Shown here one piece after another: positions 48,546 through 60,105 of a stretch of DNA of 64,000 nucleotides (position 1 is the first letter of the stretch; every line of letters begins with the position of its first letter). Under the pieces are notes generated by a model. The model was not told the DNA's origin, did no database searches, and saw only the letters and a list, made by a program, of their open reading frames with translations. The stretch is taken from assembly GCA_022749755.1 (NCBI GenBank), contig CM040446.1, forward strand, positions 18,104,884 through 18,168,883. The letters run 5' to 3'. The DNA is from Azadirachta indica (lineage: Eukaryota; Streptophyta; Magnoliopsida; Sapindales; Meliaceae). A program made the translations under genes and the position numbers.

Positions 48546-50302
48546 ATGAAATGTATTAATTATAATAAATTTCACAAAAATATATAATAATAATAAAAAT
48601 CTTGATTATATATACATACAAATATATAAAGTTTTAAATTTTTGATGAATTGAGAATCGAAAGTTGGTGGAACCATGCTCCATCTTTATGAAACCATATA
48701 ATATATATTAACTATTGAATCATTAATTACAACATAGATACATATAGCACAAATTTGCCATTTCGTTAATGTAATTAATTAAAACATTTGGTTTTATGAA
48801 TTAAATTTGGAGCCCCGTGTCCTGCAAGTATGACTAAATATTTTTGTTGACTTAAACCCATTCCACAAATTTCTCTTTCACCTTTTAAATCTTAAATTTA
48901 AATAATTAATTTTGCCACAGAATGCACACTCAGAAGACTGAAGGACTTGACTTAGCTATAGCTTGATTCGCAATCAGTAAGTAGAAAATAAAAATGGATT
49001 GGCAATCCAACATATTTGAAATGTAACATGATAATTTAAAATATATAAATCACGTATTTATAATTATTGAAAGCATTGCAAAATCTCTAAGGCGATATAT
49101 GATTTCTTATTGTTATTTGTTTGCATTGCAAAAAGATTTGAGTTTTTTTTTAATATTTACAAAAGAATTTTTAATAAAAATATTATAGTAAAATATATGG
49201 TGGTTAGCACTTTCTCCTTATTAAGGTTCCAATCCATTTCTCACGTTCAATGTGGAAATTAATGAGCTTGACAAAAGGTGTCTGCATAATATTCAAGTGT
49301 ATTCAAGCATATTGTGAATAAAAATTAACCCTAAAGTTCTGGCAATGAAATAGGCGGACAAATTGAGATAAAAGGAAAGTGGCAATGAAAATTACCAACT
49401 TGTCATTTTTCATTAAGATTCTCATTATTAAGTGTGGGCCACTAAAATAAAAGGCTATAGCCCGTTTTTAACGTTCAATGATGAATTAATTCAAGCGCGT
49501 CGTGAACAAAGATTAACTCTCATGTTGTGGCAATGAAATCAATAGACAAATGAGGAGAAAAGAGAGGCAGCTTGACACTACTGCTATTATTGAAATATCA
49601 AATAATATACTTGTATGATTTGACGATTGCTTCTATTCGATGCCATAACAGAGAGCAAATATAAAATGGAATAGCATCGGAACGACCGAAAAGACTCGAC
49701 TTGAAAGAAATAGCTACAATTAAAGCTTGACTAACTTTATATTGACTTGAAGTCTTAAGCTGAGTTCATAACCGTATATCTCTTTTACCTTTGACATCTT
49801 AAAGCTAACTAGTTTTCTAATACAGCAAAAATAGAAGACATGAATGAATGATGTAGATTATTTAATATTTTCTCTACGCATAAGTATAATTAATATAATA
49901 AATTTTCGATAAAAGGATGTGAATGGTTAAGCTTATAAATCCCATAATTTTAGGGATGATCTTAAATATTACTTTTTTACATGCATGATTATGGGCATCA
50001 ATCAATCGATCGATTATATAGTTTTAGTAATTTATAACAATTCTATATATGCGCGTGTGTATCATTTAGTTTGTTTAAAACAAATTAATTTATAAAAATT
50101 GTCCTGCAAGCCATTTGGTCCCCACTCACATCTTAGACTTAACTGCGACCATTTGACTTAAAATTGAATAATTTTCTAATATAGTTTTGCTGGAACAAAA
50201 GACTTTAATGAAAGACTTGACTTAATTAGCCTCACTGATTCTTATTCAGACCTGAGAAATTAAGAGTGCTTGGCTGCATTTCTATTTTTTTTTTTTTTTT
50301 TT

Positions 50303-50508
50303 ATGGGAACTTGGGATTGTGTGGAAAACTTTTGTCAAGAAAATGTGAGAATGATTCTAAGATGATAGAAAATGAAGATGCTTCAGACTCGAAGTCTCCA
50401 TTTACATTTAATTGGATAATATCCCTGATCGGTTATTCGAGTAGACGTATTGTTGGAGCGATTCTGGGACTGAACTTCAGCACAATAATACAAGAGATAT
50501 TTGTATAA
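50303..50508 (+). pseudogene. orphan RLP 3' tail 3
   Basis: Begins directly after an 18-base T tract (50285-50302) with GNLGLCGKLLSRKCENDSK, followed by an acidic spacer (ENEDASDSKSPF), a helix (IISLIGYSSRRIVGAILGLN) with two Arg in place of uncharged residues, and FSTIIQEIFV before TAA. The basic tail is lost. It is more diverged than the tails at 14649 and 24944. Confidence 0.8.
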
Positions 50509-50710
50509 AAATATCGAGGAGGCAATCAAAATGAACAAGAAGAAAGAAAGGACTTAGAAGCTAAATTGAATAAAATTTTCTCTGTGTCCTTGAAATAATT
50601 GCAGCCAGAAAATGCTTCTCATGATCTTTGAGTTATAGATTTGCTTATTTTTATAAATTTATGTTGTTGTATTAATTTTTCACCAAATATATATATATAT
50701 ATATATGAAA

Positions 50711-50946
50711 TAGGATTAAGGACACCTTTTTTACACAATTTTTTATATCAAATATAAGTCGTTAAATCTAAACACATGTAATGGTTGAATTGTATCTGAT
50801 ATATGCATTAATTATAAATAAATTAATTACACATTAATTATATAATTAGATATAATCTCAACCGTTGAATATGGTTAAACCTAACTGTTTATATTTGATA
50901 TAAAAAATTATGTAAAAAAAAAAAGAGGTCATTGATCTTACACCTA
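50711..50946. mobile_element. 236-bp foldback MITE
   Basis: Ends TAGGATTAAGGACACC and GGTCATTGATCTTACACCTA pair imperfectly, and the arms continue with a perfect inverted pair ATTTTTTATATCAAATATAA / TTATATTTGATATAAAAAAT. A (TA)n tract precedes it (about 50688-50706). Target duplication is unclear because both flanks are TA-rich. It lies directly before the truncated start of RLP-F. Confidence 0.7.
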
Positions 50947-50964
50947 TATATATATAAATTTCAG

Positions 50965-53882
50965 GGCCGGATCGTGCTTGATCTCTCCAACAACTGCCTC
51001 CTTGGCTTTATAAACTCTAGCAGCACCCTTTTTCAGCTTGTCCATCTTGAGTGGCTTAATCTTGCCAACAATGACTTCAATTCCTCTGAAATTCCTTCCG
51101 AAATCTCGAACTTATAGAGATTGTCATATCTAAAACTCTCTAGTTCAGCATTTGTTGGTCAAATACCATCAGAAATCCTAGAGCTCTCCAGCTTGACAAC
51201 CCTTGATTTATCAAAAAATAGTTATTTGAAGCTCGGGAAGCCAAGTCTGGGAAATCTGGTTGAGAAGTTAACCAACCTCGAAACGCTTGATCTTTCTGGT
51301 GTGGAAATTGCTTCTTCGATACCTCACATTTTGGGAAATCTGACTTCATTAATATTTTATCTTTGCCAGACAGCCACTTGCAAGGTGAATTATGTTTTTA
51401 TTACTTCTAGTGTGTGTACATATGTGTATATATATATATATATATATCTACTGTCCTCACATAATCGGATATATAATAATAAGAATTTTATTTTCAGGAA
51501 ATATTCCATCTTCACTTGGTAATCTAACTAAGCTCGTCCATGTAGACCTTTCAAACAATACTTTATCAGGTGAGTATTGCCTACTTCTATGGAAAATTTT
51601 GGTTCCTTAAAAGATGACTCGCCAACTTCGGTTGGAAATTTTTGTCCTTGAAAAACATTTAACCTTTCAGTAAATGGGTTTTCAGGTGAGCTACCTACTT
51701 CCATCGGAAATCTTAATTCCTTAAAAGAATTATATCTTTCACATAATGGATTCTCAGGTGACTTGCTAATGTCCATAGGAAATCTTGGTTCTGTGAAAGA
51801 TCTGGACCTTTCGGTAAATAGATTTTCGGGTAAATTACCCAATTCCATTGGAAATCTCAGTTCATTGAAAACATTGACACTTTAATGGATTTTTTGGTGA
51901 GTTGCCTAAATCTACTGGAAATCCTGGCTCTTTGGAAGAGTTAGACCTCACATTTTGCAATTTTCAGGGCAGAATTCCACTTTCACTTGGTAATCTTACC
52001 CGACTACATCTTTTGTACCTTTATCATAATGGATTCTCCGGTGAGTTGCTTTCTTCCGTTGGAAATCTTAATTCACTACAAGAATTAATTATTTTTCAGT
52101 GTAATTTCTCAAGTCGAATTCCATCTTCACTCAGTAATCTTACCCAACTTATTTTTTTAGACCTTTCTTCAAATAATTTTAGTGGTACGTTGGTGCTAGA
52201 TACATTTCTTTCAAAATTAGAAAATTAACTATTGTTGATTCTCTCTTCAAATAATTTATCATTGCTTACAAAAGCACAAAGTATTCTTTGAAATCTTTAT
52301 TTTCTGGGACTGAGTTCTTGCAACCTTACAGAATTTCCAAATTTCATACAAAATCAACAACACTTGCAAGTGCTTGACCTTCCCTCCAACAAAATAGCTG
52401 GCCAAATACCGGGGTGGTTTTTAAATAGCAATATAAATAGTTTGATGTACTTGAATCTTTCTCACAACCTCTTAATAGGATTTGATCGACATCCTGTTAT
52501 TCTTTCCTGGAGATGGTTGTATTCTCTAGACCTTAGTTTTAATAAGCTAGAAGGATCATTGCCAAGACTGAATCAGAATACCATATCCCACTATATTGTT
52601 TCAAATAACAATATGACACGGGAATTACCATCATGGATAAGTGATTTTCCTAGTCTTTCTACCGTTGAGTTATCTTACAATAACTTGAATGCTGAGCTTC
52701 CTCAATGTTCGAAAAAATTTGATTTATCTTACAATAACTTAAATGGTGCGCTTCCTCCACATTCGGGACATTTTGGTGATAGCCTCTTTCTTTGAAACCT
52801 ACGAAGCAACAATTTCTTTGGAAGAATTCCTGAAACGTTCATAAATAGAGCAACTTTGAGAATGATTGATTTAAATGACAATCTCCTGGAAGGAAGAATT
52901 CCGAGATCATTGGTCAATTGTACGGAATTAGAGTTTCTAGATCTCGGAAAAAACCAAATCAATGATACTTTCCCATCTTGGTTAGGAGCACTTCCAAATT
53001 TAAATGTTCTCATCTTAACTTACAATCGAACAGGTTTTATGGGGTAATAAGAGAACCAAAGTCAAACTGCAGCTTTCCTAAACTTCGCATCATCGATCTT
53101 TCTCACAATAGATTTATAGTTAAGCTTCCATCAAAATACTTTCAGTCCTGGAAAGCCCTGACATCTGTCAATGCAAGTCAACTAATGTACATGCAAGATG
53201 AACTTGGTGGAGATGTTACTTTTCTTGGTCAATTTATAAATGACCCAGAAGCGCCAGATACAGGGGGAATCTATCAGTACTCACTAACAATGAGTATCAA
53301 AGGCACAATGATGGCATATAAAAAGATTCCATACTTTCTCAATAAATTTGATGGACAGATTCGAACATCCATTGCCAATTTAAAGGGACTTCAAAATCTC
53401 AATCTCTCCAACAACAACCTCCGAGGTTATATTCCACCGTGTTTAGGCAACCTAACACACTTAGAATCATTAGATCTCTCGAATAACAAGCTTTCAGGAC
53501 AAATTCCTCAACAACTCGTCGAGCTCACATTTCTTGAATCATTTAATCTCTCCAATAACCATCTAACAGGTGCCATTCCACAAGCAACTCAATTTGATAC
53601 ATTTGACAACAGCTCATTTGATGGCAACTGGGGCTATGTGGAAAGCCTTAGTCAAGAAAATGTGAGAATGATTCTAAGATAGCAGGAAATGAAGATGTTA
53701 TCCATGACTCAGATTCTCCATTTGCATTTGATTGGAAAATTGTTCTGATAGGTTATATGGGTGGGCTAGTTGCTGGAGTCATTCTTGGGCTCAACTTCAG
53801 CGCAAGAATGCAAGATTGGTTTGTTGGGAAATTTGGAAGGCTCCCAAAAAGAGTGAGAAGAAACAGAAGATGTAGAAAGTAA
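50965..53882 (+). pseudogene. RLP-F: 5'-truncated, heavily decayed receptor-like protein
   Basis: Homology starts inside the first LRR region (GRIVLDLSNNCLLGFINSSS). The promoter, signal peptide and N-cap are absent. An intron with GTGAAT donor and TTTTCAG acceptor is still visible at 51385-51497 and contains a (TA)n tract. Lesions include TAG 51115-51117, a frameshift near 51345, several shifts between 51560 and 51900, TAA near 52227, TGA near 52794, a shift near 53030 and a 1-nt shift in the C-cap near 53632 (NWGYVESLSQENV frame). The acidic spacer, helix (IVLIGYMGGLVAGVILGLNF) and basic tail remain to 53882. Sequence is closest to RLP-G. Confidence 0.85.
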
Positions 53883-55763
53883 ATGTACTAAAATTCTCTA
53901 GAAGATCTTCGTGATGGAACCTCAGTGACAGTTGATTTCACACGGTGGATCGCCCTACAAATAAAGTAAAGAAGTTTTTGTCTTTCGATACTTCGCGGTT
54001 AATGTTGTAATAGGTTTTCTTTATTTCTAATCATTTGTTCTCTTGTAATTTTTCAAATTTTCATGCATTAGTTATTTTGTCAGAGTTTCTTTTATTATTA
54101 GTCGTAAGTTTATACATACATTGAAGGGTAAGGCTCGTTACGTCCCCCTTGACTAGCTGTATTTTTTTATTTATTAATAAAACTTTTCCTCGTTCTGCAG
54201 AGGTTTACTTTAAAAAAAATATTAGTCACATGGGTAAAAATAAAATAAAATGAAATGAAAAACTACACACTAGTATTAAAGTGTGAGGCTCAAAATTATT
54301 TAAGAAAACTTACAAAGAATTAAACACATTTACAGTCAACTGCATCTTACTACTTATCTAACTAAATGTTTAAACATTAATTTTTGGTAGTACATTTTTT
54401 TAAATTAAACCCACCAGGAGGCTCTGATTTTTATTAATTTTTGGTAGTACATGGAAATACAATATCATTTCATTCATTAACTTTATTAAGAAATTCAGAC
54501 CAATATTAAATATTTAAAATAGAAAAATGTAACATTTAATGTATTTAACAAAGATAAAAAGCAAGAAAAACTCTATAGATAAATTTAACTTTCCTACTAA
54601 ATTTATGGAGTTGAATTTATAAAATTATATATCTCTGCAAGTTTTTCTACATTTTTTACTTTCTTCCTGTGGTTTCTCAAGGAAGAGAAAAATTCCTTTT
54701 TATACACTGTATAATACATGTGAGGTTGGTCCATTTACTAGACAACATTTCTAGTAATTGCGGTGATGCTCAAAAATCATATAATATTTAAGGTGAAATA
54801 TTTGATATCAATTTTGAGTAAAAATCATTAATTCTTTTACTTATATTTTACATCAAAAAAAAAATTTTCTTCACAATAATTATAGTTTTAAAATAAAAGT
54901 ATCTTAAAATTTCTAAAATTGTTGGTATTAGAAAATCACTAACCTATTGTATTATAAAGAACGTAGTCTAAATTTTTTCACTAACCCATTTTATTATAGA
55001 ATCACTGCTTCTTTCTTTTTTTTTTTTTTTTTGGTGTAACATGCTTCTGCCCAACTAACCCATTCAGCACCCTTAGATATCCTTGCCCTCTAGTTCAGCA
55101 CTTAGTTTATCTATTTTAATTCAGTAAAACCAAAGTCAAATTTTTGTCACTTAGCTTGAGAAAATAGACTTTTCATTTTGTTAGCATTTATTGGGCATGC
55201 TAGAAGTCAAGAGCAGTGTCAACAAAAGTGGCCATTTTTTATGGAATCGTCGGTTGCCATAAATGAATTTCTTGCAAAAGTAGATATTTTCCACAAGAAA
55301 ACACACCTTGACTCATTAGTTATATTATAAAACAATTTATTTAGACCCAAATGTGGTATAATGATGACCAAAAATATTGAGTGATCCAATTAAAATAATT
55401 TGTAAATGGTATCATAGAAGTTACGTGGAAGTTTAATAATGCTTCATCGAAGCCGCCAGCATACCGAGAAGGAAAAAAAAATAAAGAATTGATCCATATA
55501 CCTGGTAGATCCCTGACGGTGCAAGTAAAGAACAATTTATAACTTGATGAGTTGTGATTCTCAAGACAATTGATTGCAAAAGTCTCAAGTAAATCTTCCA
55601 GGAAACCTCTCTCTTTGGCCTTTGCCAATTATTGCTTTGAATGGACCAAAAACGCTGACTTGACTTAGCTACAGAAATCTATAGAAGACTGCAAACCTAA
55701 GCATAACCAAATGTCTGTAAAAGCATGCCAAACTCTTCCATTAATTGCTCATCTAACAAAATT
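53883..55763. other. spacer between RLP-F and RLP-G
   Basis: AT-rich. TTAATTTTTGGTAGTACAT occurs twice (about 54379 and 54435), and a poly-T run lies at about 55015-55032. The minus strand 55628-55341 has a 95-codon frame whose first part (ERGFLEDLLETFAINCLENH...) looks protein-like and is followed by a GT donor (ACCAG|GTATATG), so it might be an isolated exon; no family was recognised. Before RLP-G the promoter tract has decayed to TGTAAAAGCA near 55715. Confidence 0.4.
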
Positions 55764-58700
55764 ATGGGTTTATCCTTCTGTTTCTTCACATCCAAGCACT
55801 TGGTTTTTTCTCTCTTGTTATTTCATTTTACAATCTGTACTTTTTCGAAGCCCCTATGCCATGATACTGAGCGTTTTGCGTTACTGCAATTGAAGAAAAG
55901 TTTCATCATTGACGAGAATGCTTCTAATCGTTCTTATTTTGGTCCATGTCACCCGAAGACTGCATCATGGAAGCCAAAAGAAGAAAATATTGATTGTTGC
56001 TCATGGGATGGCGTCAAATGCAATGAAGAAACTCGCCATGTGATCCAACTTGACCTTTCTAGTAGCTGCCTCTATGGTTCAATCAATTCTAGCAACACCC
56101 TCTTCAATCTTGTCCATCTTGAGTGGCTTAATCTCGCTTACAATGACTTCAATTACTCTGAAATCCCTTTTAGAATCATGAACTTTTCAAGGTTAGCATA
56201 TCTAAATCTTTCTAGTTCTTCCTTTATTGCACAAGTACCACTAGAAATCCTCAAGCTGGAGAACCTGGAGTCCCTTGATTTATCGGGGAATGTTTTGAAG
56301 CTCGAAAAGCCAAGTCTAGGAGATCTAGTTGAGAAGCTAACCAAACTAAAAACTCTAGATCTTGGTATTATGGAAATTGATTCTTCCCTGCCTCATACCT
56401 TGGTAAACCTATCTTCTTTGACATATTTATCTCTGCGCAACTGCGGATTGCAAGGTGAGTTCTGTTTTTAATTTATTATTTCAAGCATCGAAATCATTGG
56501 ATATGTAATAACAATTAACTTTATTTTCAGGAAAAATTCCGTCTTCACTTGGTAATCTAACCAAGCTCATCCATTTAGACCTTTCAGATAATTATCAATT
56601 ATCAGGTTAGTTGCCCACTATCATTAGAGATTTGGTTCTTTTTAAAAAATCTTACCTTTCAAATATTGGTTTTTCAGGTGAGCTGCCTATTTCTATTGGA
56701 AATCTAGTTTCTTTAGAAGAACTAGACCTTTCAAATAATGAACTTTCCGGTGAATTGCCTACTTCTATTGAAAACCTTGTTTCTTTAAAAGAACTAGACC
56801 TTTTGGGTAATATGTTTTCGGGTGAATTGCCTACTTCCATTGGAAATCTTGGTTCTTTGAGAACGCTCTCTCTTTCATCCAACGATTTTTTGGGTGAGTT
56901 GCCTACTTCCATTGGAAATCTTAATTCTTTGGAAACATTATATCTTTCATCAAATAGATTTTCTGGTAAATTGCCTGCGTCAATTGGAAATCTTAGTTCT
57001 TTGAAAACATTATATCTTTCATATAATGGATTTTCTGGTCAGTTGCCAACATCCATAGGAAGCCTTGGTGCTTTGGAATATTTGAGCATAATTGATTGCG
57101 ATTTCTGGGGCAAAATTCCGCCTTCACTCGGTAACCTTACCAACCTACGTAGTCTAAACTTAGTACATACTGGACTTTTGGTAAGTTACCTACTTCCATT
57201 GGAAATCTTATTTCATTGGAATCATTGCATATCTCTCACTGCAATTTTTCAGGCCGAATTCCATCTTCACTTAGTAAACTTACCAAGCTTAGTCATTTGG
57301 ACCTTTCTTCAAATAATTTTAGCGATACATTAGATTTAGATACGTTTCTTTCAAAACTCAAAAATTTAGAACTCTTAATTTTGTCTTCAAATAATTTGTC
57401 ATTGCTCACAAAAGCTACCGGGATTGGCAATCTTTCGTTTATAGAACTACGTTCTTGCAACCTTATCGAGTTTCCTAATTTCATACAAAACCAACGGCAC
57501 TTGCAAGTGCTTGACCTTTCTTTGAACCAAATATCTGGCCAAATACCTGGATGGTTATTAAATGTAAGCATCCAAAGTTTAACCTATTTGAACCTTTCTC
57601 ACAACCTCTTAACTGGGTTTCATCGACATCCTGTTCTTCTTCAGTGGAGTAATCTCGTCACTTTCGACATTAGCTTTAATAAGCTACAAGGACCAATGCC
57701 AAAACCTAGAATCCAAGTTCCATCAGCAACCATGAAGTGTTATCAAGTGTCAAACAACAAGCTGACAGGGAAAGTTCCACCAGAGTTATGTGATTTGAGT
57801 AGTCTTCAAATTCTGGATTTGTCTTACAATAACCTAAGTGGCACGCTTCTACAATGTTTAAGCAATTTCAGTGATGCACTTGAGGTACTAAGACTACGAA
57901 GCAACAATTTTTCTGGGAGCATTCCGAAAACCTTTACCAATGGAGCAGCATTGAAAATGATTGATTTAAGTGAAAATCACTTTCAAGGAGAAATTCCAAG
58001 ATCATTGGCCAACTGTACAAGATTGGAATTTCTTGATCTGGGGAATAATAATGGTATCGTAGATACCTTCCCCTCTTGGTTAGGAGCTCTTCCAGAGTTA
58101 AAAGTTCTCATCTTACAATCCAATAGATTGCATGGTCCAATAAGTGAACCTGAAACTTATTGTGGGTTTCCCAAACTTCGCATTATTGACCTCTCCAACA
58201 ATAAATTTACAGGTAAACTTCCATCAAAATACTTCCAGTGTTGGAATTCAATGAAAGTTGGCAAAACAAGTCAGCTAACATATATTCAAGATGGATTTTT
58301 TGGATATGCTGCAGACACTCTCCAACAAATTATTGTTTATGATTACTCGTTGAAAATAGTTAACAAAGGCAAAATGATGGCATATGCGAAGATCTCCACC
58401 ATCCTAACCGCCATTATTTTCTCGAGTAATAGATTTGATGGAGAGATTCCAACATCCATTGCCAATTTAAGGGGACTTCAAAACCTCAACTTGTCCAACA
58501 ACAATCTTCAAGGACAAATTCCATCACGCTTAAGCAACCTGACAAACTTAGAATCACTAGATCTATCAAGAAACGAGCTTTCAGGACAAATTCCTCAACA
58601 ACTTGTAGAGCTCACATTTCTGGGATCATTTAATGTCTCTGACAATCACCTCACAGGTCCCATACCACAAGGAAACCAATTTACTACCTTCGAGAATACT

Positions 58701-58969
58701 TCATTTGATGGGAACTCAGGATTGTGTGGGAAACCTTTGTCAAAAAAGTGTGGAAATTATCGTAAACCGACACAAAGTGAAGATACTATTCAGGATTCAG
58801 AGTCTCCATTTGTATTTGATTGGAAAATAATTCTGATAGGTTATGGGGGTGGACTTGTTGCGGGGTAATTCTCGGACTCAACTTCGGCACAAAAATACAA
58901 GGATGGTTCGCGGGCAAATTTGCAAGGCAATCAAAAAGAATGAGAAGAAAGGGTAGACGTAGAAATTGA
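55764..58969 (+). pseudogene. RLP-G: diverged receptor-like protein, disrupted
   Basis: The start MGLSFCFFTSKHLVF was chosen by alignment with the sister genes, although the frame extends 13 codons upstream. Exon 1 is 55764-56454, the intron is 56455-56530 and exon 2 is 56531-58969. N-cap: CHDTERFALLQLKKS and CCSWDGVKC. Exon 2 carries a long run of 24-residue LRRs of the ELPTSIGNLxSLxxL type (about 56676-57060). Then come further LRRs, island (TSQLTYIQDGF...), C-cap (GLCGKPLSKKC), acidic spacer and helix (IILIGYGGGLVAGVILGL when read across the shift). Lesions: TAG 56608-56610 for Glu, a frameshift near 57178, and a 1-nt loss in a G run near 58864 that stops the frame at 58868; the tail (ending RRKGRRRN) is readable to 58969. 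The 550-codon frame 57216-58868 is otherwise clean. Confidence 0.87.
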
Positions 58970-59938
58970 ATGTAAATATGTTTTCTTTTAGCGGTGCTTA
59001 AAATTAAATCCTCATATTTGTAGCATTAATTATTAAAATAACTGAAATGATCAATGTTCTATGGCTTAGTCATGATTTTATAACTCATATTTTGTAAGTA
59101 TAATATCAAAACCTCTGAAAATCAACCTACCACCTGATCTGAAGATGAAAAGCATATATAGTTCTCGTAATACTAAAATTGCTAGAGAATATTTTTCTTG
59201 TTGCTGTAGAATATATTTGTTGTTGTTCGTTCCTTTGAAGGGTTGACCAACAATTAAAATTGCAATCATTTCACCGATGAAGTTAATCAATTCAATAATT
59301 GATATAACACTGATAAACTCATCAATGAAAAAGAAATGCCACATTTAAAATGCAATATTTTGATTACTTAAAACTGGGACCTTGATCTTAATTAACTTAA
59401 ACTCATTATATTAGCCCATAATGCAGTATTTTCAGACGACTGGCTGTCATAATTAATGCCACCATGATTTTAATATATTTTAAGTATATAACATTGTATA
59501 CAAAAGTAAACTGCATTTGATTTCTAATCATGGACGTGCTTGGTTAAATTGGAAATTTGGAATTAGAATTAAAGTTACATATGGTATCTGACAATTCAAT
59601 AACCATGAATATAAAACATGGTATGAAATACTTTCAACTTCTATCTCCTCATCTCAACGATCTCATGGGGATATATTCAACCACAGGCTTCTCAATTTTC
59701 AATGAACATTCAAAACTTTGAAAGAAGAGTACTAGCCGAAATTTATCAAAGTTAAGCAGTTGAAAGAACACTATTATAATACTAGCTATGAAAATAAAAT
59801 ATTATCATCTTTTATTTAAGGACAAGAAGTACATAAAGGATCTACCAAATAAGAATTGAATCTAGGTGAAAAAAAAATCCTGAGAGCAACAAATAGAATG
59901 CACTAAAATTAGTGCTTTATTTCACATCATTCCCTCGC
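58970..59938. other. spacer after RLP-G
   Basis: No gene is supported. A minus-strand 88-codon hydrophobic frame at 59078-59344 has no recognisable domain and is typical of AT-rich chance frames. Confidence 0.4.
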
Positions 59939-60105
59939 TCACTGTCTTCGATGGGTAGAAGGAGCACGTTCGGGTACTGTTGGTGGAGGTACACAGATAC
60001 AAGTATCTTGAAAACATTTGGCGATGTCTCCCCCGCACTCTGTAACGCGGCAATCTGCATCCTTCGAGCATAGAGTTTCAGGTTCCACCAACTCCATCTC
60101 CCCAG
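59939..60105 (-). CDS. six-cysteine defensin/NCR-like peptide, mature-peptide exon
   Basis: A minus-strand frame from an ATG at 60097 to TGA at 59939 encodes 52 residues beginning MELVEPETLC, with core CSKDADCRVTECGGD and CFQDTCICVPPP. Cysteine spacing is C-x5-C-x4-C-x6-C-x4-C-x-C, with the D-x-D-C box typical of NCR/late-nodulin-like and other small DEFL peptides (known family pattern). An acceptor (ACTGAG|CT) at about 60106 removes an in-frame TGA just upstream and gives an exon of 167 nt, as expected for this family, in which the signal peptide sits in a separate first exon. I could not find that first exon in 60106-61475, so it is either far away, unrecognised or lost. Codon and base composition (GC-rich) stand out strongly from the AT-rich surroundings. 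The tail after the last Cys is Pro/Arg-rich, which is unusual. Confidence 0.55.

Larger units (their letters stand above)
44243..49707. repeat. long inverted repeat after RLP-E, expanded by insertions
   Basis: Left arm about 44243-44790, right arm about 48940-49707. The outer ends pair well: AGTC..TTTTTGGTCGTCCCAATGC against the complement of GCATCGGAACGACCGAAAAG at 49673-49693. The centre is enlarged by a 947-bp MITE (45595-46541) and by the block at 47296-48175. Part of the right arm (GTTCAATG..CGTGAAC region) is duplicated at about 49240-49330 and 49440-49520. No gene is seen in 43649-50302. Confidence 0.65.

Noticed and set aside
7389..58969. Possibility that the RLPs are receptor-like kinases
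   Set aside because: After the membrane helix every copy has only about 30 mostly basic residues and a stop, with no kinase motifs in any frame downstream.
59078..59344. 88-codon hydrophobic minus-strand frame
   Set aside because: No recognisable family or splice structure; considered as a lost exon of the DEFL-like gene but it lies on the 3' side of it.
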